A stretch of 64,000 nt of DNA from Levilactobacillus angrenensis (lineage in GTDB: Bacteria > Bacillota > Bacilli > Lactobacillales > Lactobacillaceae): contig NZ_RHOB01000005.1 in assembly GCF_003946085.1 (NCBI RefSeq), positions 100,108 to 164,107 on the forward strand, given 5' to 3'. Below, piece after piece: positions 60,660-64,000 of this stretch (the first letter of the stretch is position 1; every line of letters begins with the position of its first letter). A program made the position numbers and the translations under genes. The notes below the pieces were generated by a model. It ran no database searches, had not been told where the DNA came from, and was given only the letters and a program-made list of their open reading frames with translations.

Positions 60660-61634
60660 TTATTTGCTCGACACATTGACCGTCACTTGAATCGTGGTGG
60701 GGTCAATGGCCGTCACATTATTTTCATCTGCATCTAGGGTGATCGTTTTGGTAGTCTTGCTGGTGATATCGCTCAGATCCACCGACGCGGCCACACTACT
60801 CCCTAATTTGTTCAGTTGACTCTCACTACCATAAGCCATGACCTTCTTGGGGTTGGCCGTAATCGAATAGGACGAATCACTGCTGCCATTCTTGCCGGAA
60901 ACATCGACGCTGACCTTCTTGCCCTCCCCATCCGAGGTCACGGGCAGGTTCACCGTCGTGGTCGACGGCGTCAAAATGACGTTGACCGTCTTGCCACTAC
61001 TGTCCAGCGCTTCAATCACGGCTTGACTCTTGACCGTCTTCTTCGTGTTGGCCGGCACCGTCAACTGGGCGACCACCTGCTTGACTCTGGCGATCTCGTT
61101 AGCCGCCCCGGTCGCCTTGACCGTGGTGGTATCCGAGGTCGCCTTGCCAGCACTATACCCAGCAGCAATGTTTTGACTATTATACCGAACCTTGACCGGG
61201 AATGAAACCGTTCGTCGTGGTTCGATGTCTACTGAGATTTTTGCCGGCGAAATCGTGGAGGCAATCTCGTGGTTCAACCCTTCTTGGTGTAGCGTGACGG
61301 TATGCTTCCCCACCCCCAGGTCACTCAAGGCGGCGTACACCTTAAAATTTTGGGTGTTGGCCGTCGTGGTCACCAGGGCGAGCGGCCCCTTCAGCTTTAC
61401 TTTCACTTTAGAAGGGTAGCCGGTCACAAAATATTTATTACTATTCACGTTTAATTGTAAAGGGACTGACACCGTCATCGTCTTGGTCGCCGTCAGTGAC
61501 GTGTTGTTACTGGTGGTACTCGTGGACGACCCACTATTCGATGACTTGGTGCTGTTGACGTAGAAGAACAACAGAATCGCTAAGATGAGGGCGAGGATGC
61601 GGTACAACCACGTGGTGTAACGTTCATTTTTCAT
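60660..61634 (-). CDS. cdaR: YbbR-domain regulator of diadenylate cyclase
   Basis: This is a 324-residue protein with one N-terminal helix (YRILALILAILLFFYVNS) and three or four YbbR repeats outside the membrane (for example QGLNHEIASTISPAKISVDIEPR, and a C-terminal ANPKKVMAYGSESQLNKLGS). CdaR binds and controls CdaA. Its ATG overlaps the cdaA stop by one base at 61634, so the genes are coupled, and glmM follows 35 bp later. Confidence 0.94.
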   Translation of the reverse strand: MKNERYTTWLYRILALILAILLFFYVNSTKSSNSGSSTSTTSNNTSLTATKTMTVSVPLQLNVNSNKYFVTGYPSKVKVKLKGPLALVTTTANTQNFKVYAALSDLGVGKHTVTLHQEGLNHEIASTISPAKISVDIEPRRTVSFPVKVRYNSQNIAAGYSAGKATSDTTTVKATGAANEIARVKQVVAQLTVPANTKKTVKSQAVIEALDSSGKTVNVILTPSTTTVNLPVTSDGEGKKVSVDVSGKNGSSDSSYSITANPKKVMAYGSESQLNKLGSSVAASVDLSDITSKTTKTITLDADENNVTAIDPTTIQVTVNVSSK

Positions 61635-62482
61635 TAACGCCGCCCCCCTCTAAACCGTTGATCGAACCAATCCAACGCCTTTAAGAACACGTTGTTGTTC
61701 TCCGTGGCTTCGTCGTTGACCAGTTCATTACGCAAGAACTTCAGGTAATCCGTCTGGGTCAACCCGCGCAACAGCTCGTTGTTCTTCGTGATGGAGACTT
61801 CCCCGGTCTCTTCGGAAATGACGATGGTCAACGCATCGGTGACTTCGGAAATACCGACGGCCGCCCGGTGCCGCGTTCCCAATTCCTTGGGGATCAGATT
61901 GCTTTCAGACAACGGCAGGTAAGCCGCGGCCACGGCAATGCGGTTATTGCGAATGATAACGGCCCCATCGTGTAGCGGGGTATTGGGGATGAAGATGTTG
62001 ATCAGTAATTCACCGGTCAACTCGGCATCCAAATCAATGCCCGTTTCAATGTAGTCCTCCAGCCCGGTATCTCGTTGAATCGTCATCAACGCCCCGATTC
62101 GCCGTTTGGACATGTACTGAATCGCCTTATCGAGGCCCTCGATCATCTTGTTGGCCGCCTCATTTTCATGACGGACACGGACGAACAGGGACCCCCGGCC
62201 GAGGTGCTCCAACCCCCGCCGAATTTCTGGTTGAAAAACAATAATGATGGCAATAACGCCCCAGTTGATCACCTGGTCGACCAGCCACGACACCGTGTTC
62301 AGCCCCATGTAGGCACTGACAAAGCGGACAATCAGAATTAAAATGACGCCCCGGAACAGCTGAATCGCTTTTGTTCCACGTAGCATCACGATTAATTCGT
62401 AGATGACGAACCACACCACAAGAATGTCGAGAAGGTTGACCAGATTGCCGATAGTTAGGAGATTTCCCCAATCCAGGTTCAT
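61634..62482 (-). CDS. cdaA: Diadenylate cyclase (c-di-AMP synthase)
   Basis: This is a 282-residue membrane enzyme that makes cyclic di-AMP from two ATP. Three N-terminal helices (about 10-100) are followed by the DAC domain with the motifs HDGAVIIRNN and LGTRHRAAVGIS. First gene of the operon. An ideal GGAGGGAAAGTC precedes the ATG. c-di-AMP controls potassium and osmolyte balance and wall homeostasis, which fits the operon partner GlmM. Confidence 0.97.
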   Translation of the reverse strand: MNLDWGNLLTIGNLVNLLDILVVWFVIYELIVMLRGTKAIQLFRGVILILIVRFVSAYMGLNTVSWLVDQVINWGVIAIIIVFQPEIRRGLEHLGRGSLFVRVRHENEAANKMIEGLDKAIQYMSKRRIGALMTIQRDTGLEDYIETGIDLDAELTGELLINIFIPNTPLHDGAVIIRNNRIAVAAAYLPLSESNLIPKELGTRHRAAVGISEVTDALTIVISEETGEVSITKNNELLRGLTQTDYLKFLRNELVNDEATENNNVFLKALDWFDQRFRGGRR

Positions 62483-62719
62483 GACTTTCCCTCCAAATTG
62501 AATTCAAATTTCATTATAGCACGGCACCGCTGACATTTCGCCCCGATTCCGCTTGATTCCTGTAAACATCCCTTGCCAGTTGCAAAACTTACGGATTCCT
62601 TAAAGTCAACGCTGAGCATTATTTATCTGCTAATAATCTGCTAAGATAGAAGTCATATTCCGTTCGTTTATGGCGATGACGCTGTAGAATAAAGGTAGTA
62701 GTTTGTGAAAGGATTGGTG

Positions 62720-63379
62720 ATGGCAATGAAACGGCGAGCACGGTGGGAAATCCGCGTTTTCTTCGTGGCGTGGCTTATTTTTCTCTTTTTCCGCGCCAAG
62801 GACCCTTTTTCCTTCTTAGTCCTCAATACCTTCTTGGGCGCCATTCCCATTGAACTGAGCTTTCACCTGGGCAATAAACGCCCGCGTGGCTGGCTATTTT
62901 GGCCGCTAGTCGTGTTGTGGTTGCTCTTTTATCCCAATGCGCCCTACCTGTTGACCGACCTGTTCCATTTGTCGCTCTTGCAACCATACGCCGTGAGCGG
63001 CCTGCTGCGGGTCACGCCGCACTTGTGGATCTACTTTACTTACATGATCATCAGCGCCGTCAGCTGCTCATTTTTGGGCTTCTGGAGCCTCAATCACGTG
63101 AGTCAGGCCATCACCCACCGACTGGCCAAAGATAACGGCATTGCTCGCCTGTTCGTCGTGTTGGTGCTGACCTTCCTGACATCAGTGGGGCTGTACATCG
63201 GTCGCTTCCTACGTATTCACACCGTCTACCTCTTCCTCAACCCCGAGCAATTCATTCGCCCGTTGATGGACATGTGGACCACTAACATGTGGGTCTTCGT
63301 GGGACTGATGACTTTGATTCAGCTCTTCTGTTACTGGATTCTATACCTTATCATGGACAACCGTGAGGCAACCGACTAG
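62720..63379 (+). CDS. DUF1361 membrane protein
   Basis: This is a 219-residue integral membrane protein with six or seven helices. The DUF1361 pattern is visible in FLVLNTFLGAIPIELSF, LFYPNAPYLLTDLFHL and SVGLYIGRFLRIHTVYLF. The start at ATG 62720 follows AAAGGA; a GTG at 62705 is in frame but lies at the site itself. The function is unknown. It is divergent from cdaA, with a gap of about 240 bp holding both promoters. A terminator follows. Confidence 0.88.
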   Translation: MAMKRRARWEIRVFFVAWLIFLFFRAKDPFSFLVLNTFLGAIPIELSFHLGNKRPRGWLFWPLVVLWLLFYPNAPYLLTDLFHLSLLQPYAVSGLLRVTPHLWIYFTYMIISAVSCSFLGFWSLNHVSQAITHRLAKDNGIARLFVVLVLTFLTSVGLYIGRFLRIHTVYLFLNPEQFIRPLMDMWTTNMWVFVGLMTLIQLFCYWILYLIMDNREATD

Positions 63380-63405
63380 GCTTCACCTCTACTAACAAAT
63401 TTAAA

Positions 63406-63447
63406 CGACGTTGCGGGCCATCACTGATGGGTCGCAACTTTTTTGTT
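63406..63447 (+). terminator. Terminator of the DUF1361 gene
   Basis: GTTGCG-x-CCATCA pairs with TGATGG-x-CGCAAC, followed by TTTTTT. Confidence 0.92.
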
Positions 63448-63457
63448 AGTGACTCAG

Positions 63458-63660
63458 GGTTGAGAGATGAAAATCGGCTAGAAACGTTGCCACCACGCGA
63501 CTCATGGCGTAAACATTAGTTGTTGACAGCATCCTAGTTAGAACTGGCCGCCTACCGTCCGCCAACTATGGGTTGGAACGCGGTGGGCGGAACCCTGGCT
63601 GACGCAGGCTCCTGGTCTCACAAATTTTAGTGGACAGTACACTGTCGTTCAAGACCAACC
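63458..63660 (+). repeat. Dispersed hairpin repeat, copy J (deletion derivative)
   Basis: It begins GGTTGAGAG and has the full left flank and GTCCGCCAACTATGGGTT. It passes from GGTGGGCGGA directly into ACCCTGGCTGACGCAGG, skipping about 420 bp of the full-length element. It ends near GACCAACC. Confidence 0.85.
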
Positions 63661-64000
63661 TTATACAACTAATTTACCATTGTTCAGCCAGCCACATCTT
63701 CATCCCGTCGCCCAAGTTCTTAGTTTGAGCCATTAACTAACATCCCCCCCGCTACTCTTACTAACGAAATCCAACTTGATTTTGTCACCTTTTCTCGCCG
63801 GTTGGGTCGTTCACCTTACTAATGGGATTACTAATTATCTGTGTAAATTTATGGCTCTTTGTCAACTGTTGTTGGTAATCGGCTGTCTGAGGTTGCCTAA
63901 TCGTATTATGATTAGGCAGCCTTTTTAATTCCGAATACTAGATGAATCCTTAATCTAAAGCTACTAAAACAACCGAATCCGTAGCTGACTCGCTTGATTA
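63661..64000. other. Gene-free window end with terminator and possible IS terminus
   Basis: No gene was seen. GGTTGCCTAATC pairs with GATTAGGCAGCC followed by TTTTT (63892-63928), a plus-strand terminator with no gene before it in the window. GGCTCTTTGTCAACTG (63852) recalls the ends of ISL3-family elements, but this is from memory and unsupported by a transposase in view. Confidence 0.35.

Overview
The window is chromosomal DNA of a low-GC Gram-positive lactic acid bacterium of the family Lactobacillaceae. Supporting evidence: AGGAGG-type ribosome binding sites, T-box leaders, LPQTN/LPATG sortase signals, a WxL-domain lectin, a tmRNA with a tag ending SYALAA, CcpA-type cre boxes, and many secreted SH3-like and GH73 proteins. 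The GC content and gene set look like the Levilactobacillus (L. brevis) group, but the species cannot be fixed from this sequence alone.

Layout. 1-2.7 kb: the N-terminus of a membrane protein facing an EAL-type c-di-GMP phosphodiesterase, then a decayed zinc-ribbon/DUF805 gene and a membrane-anchored extracellular protein. 2.7-5.2 kb: a large L-type lectin/WxL surface protein. 5.8-8 kb: an unusual tRNA-Glu(CTC), a tRNA-Gln(CTG), a tyrosine integrase and an OB-fold-like gene under a textbook LexA box. 8.1-10.7 kb: a compact operon of four secreted proteins, one of which looks like a matrixin protease that has lost all its zinc ligands. 10.9-20.2 kb: YfhO, glucose-6-phosphate isomerase, a GlcU-type sugar transporter, an rRNA methyltransferase and a two-component system. 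20.6 kb: tmRNA. 22-31.6 kb: asnS with a T-box, a HAD phosphatase, a PGTEEPGTE-repeat LPxTG protein, an NlpC/P60 protein, a T-box-controlled OppA and fumarase. 32-37 kb: small genes (AP2, DUF1304, OsmC, MarR, lipoprotein, LicD) and a candidate structured RNA. 37.4-42 kb: a ppx-ppk-ppx polyphosphate operon. 42.3-50.4 kb: a quinol nitric oxide reductase next to a complete Isd/NEAT-type heme acquisition locus. 52-63.4 kb: TagH, a GH73 glucosaminidase, nagB, glmS, glmM-cdaR-cdaA and a DUF1361 protein.

How the parts fit. Pgi, NagB, GlmS and GlmM make up the fructose-6-phosphate/amino-sugar node that feeds peptidoglycan. GlmM shares its operon with the c-di-AMP cyclase. pgi, nagB and glmS share operator-like palindromes of the TGGTCTAGACCA type, and at pgi and nagB two copies bracket the -10 box. 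The heme locus plausibly supplies the heme-dependent NO reductase beside it, in a family that generally cannot make heme.

The most striking structure outside genes is a dispersed family of hairpin-rich repeats of about 630 bp. Full copies end in short inverted repeats related to GGTTGAGAG. There are four long copies or derivatives and several shorter ones, and at least two short copies look like internal deletions that joined at the same GGCGGA motif. No transposase, CRISPR array or replication origin was seen.
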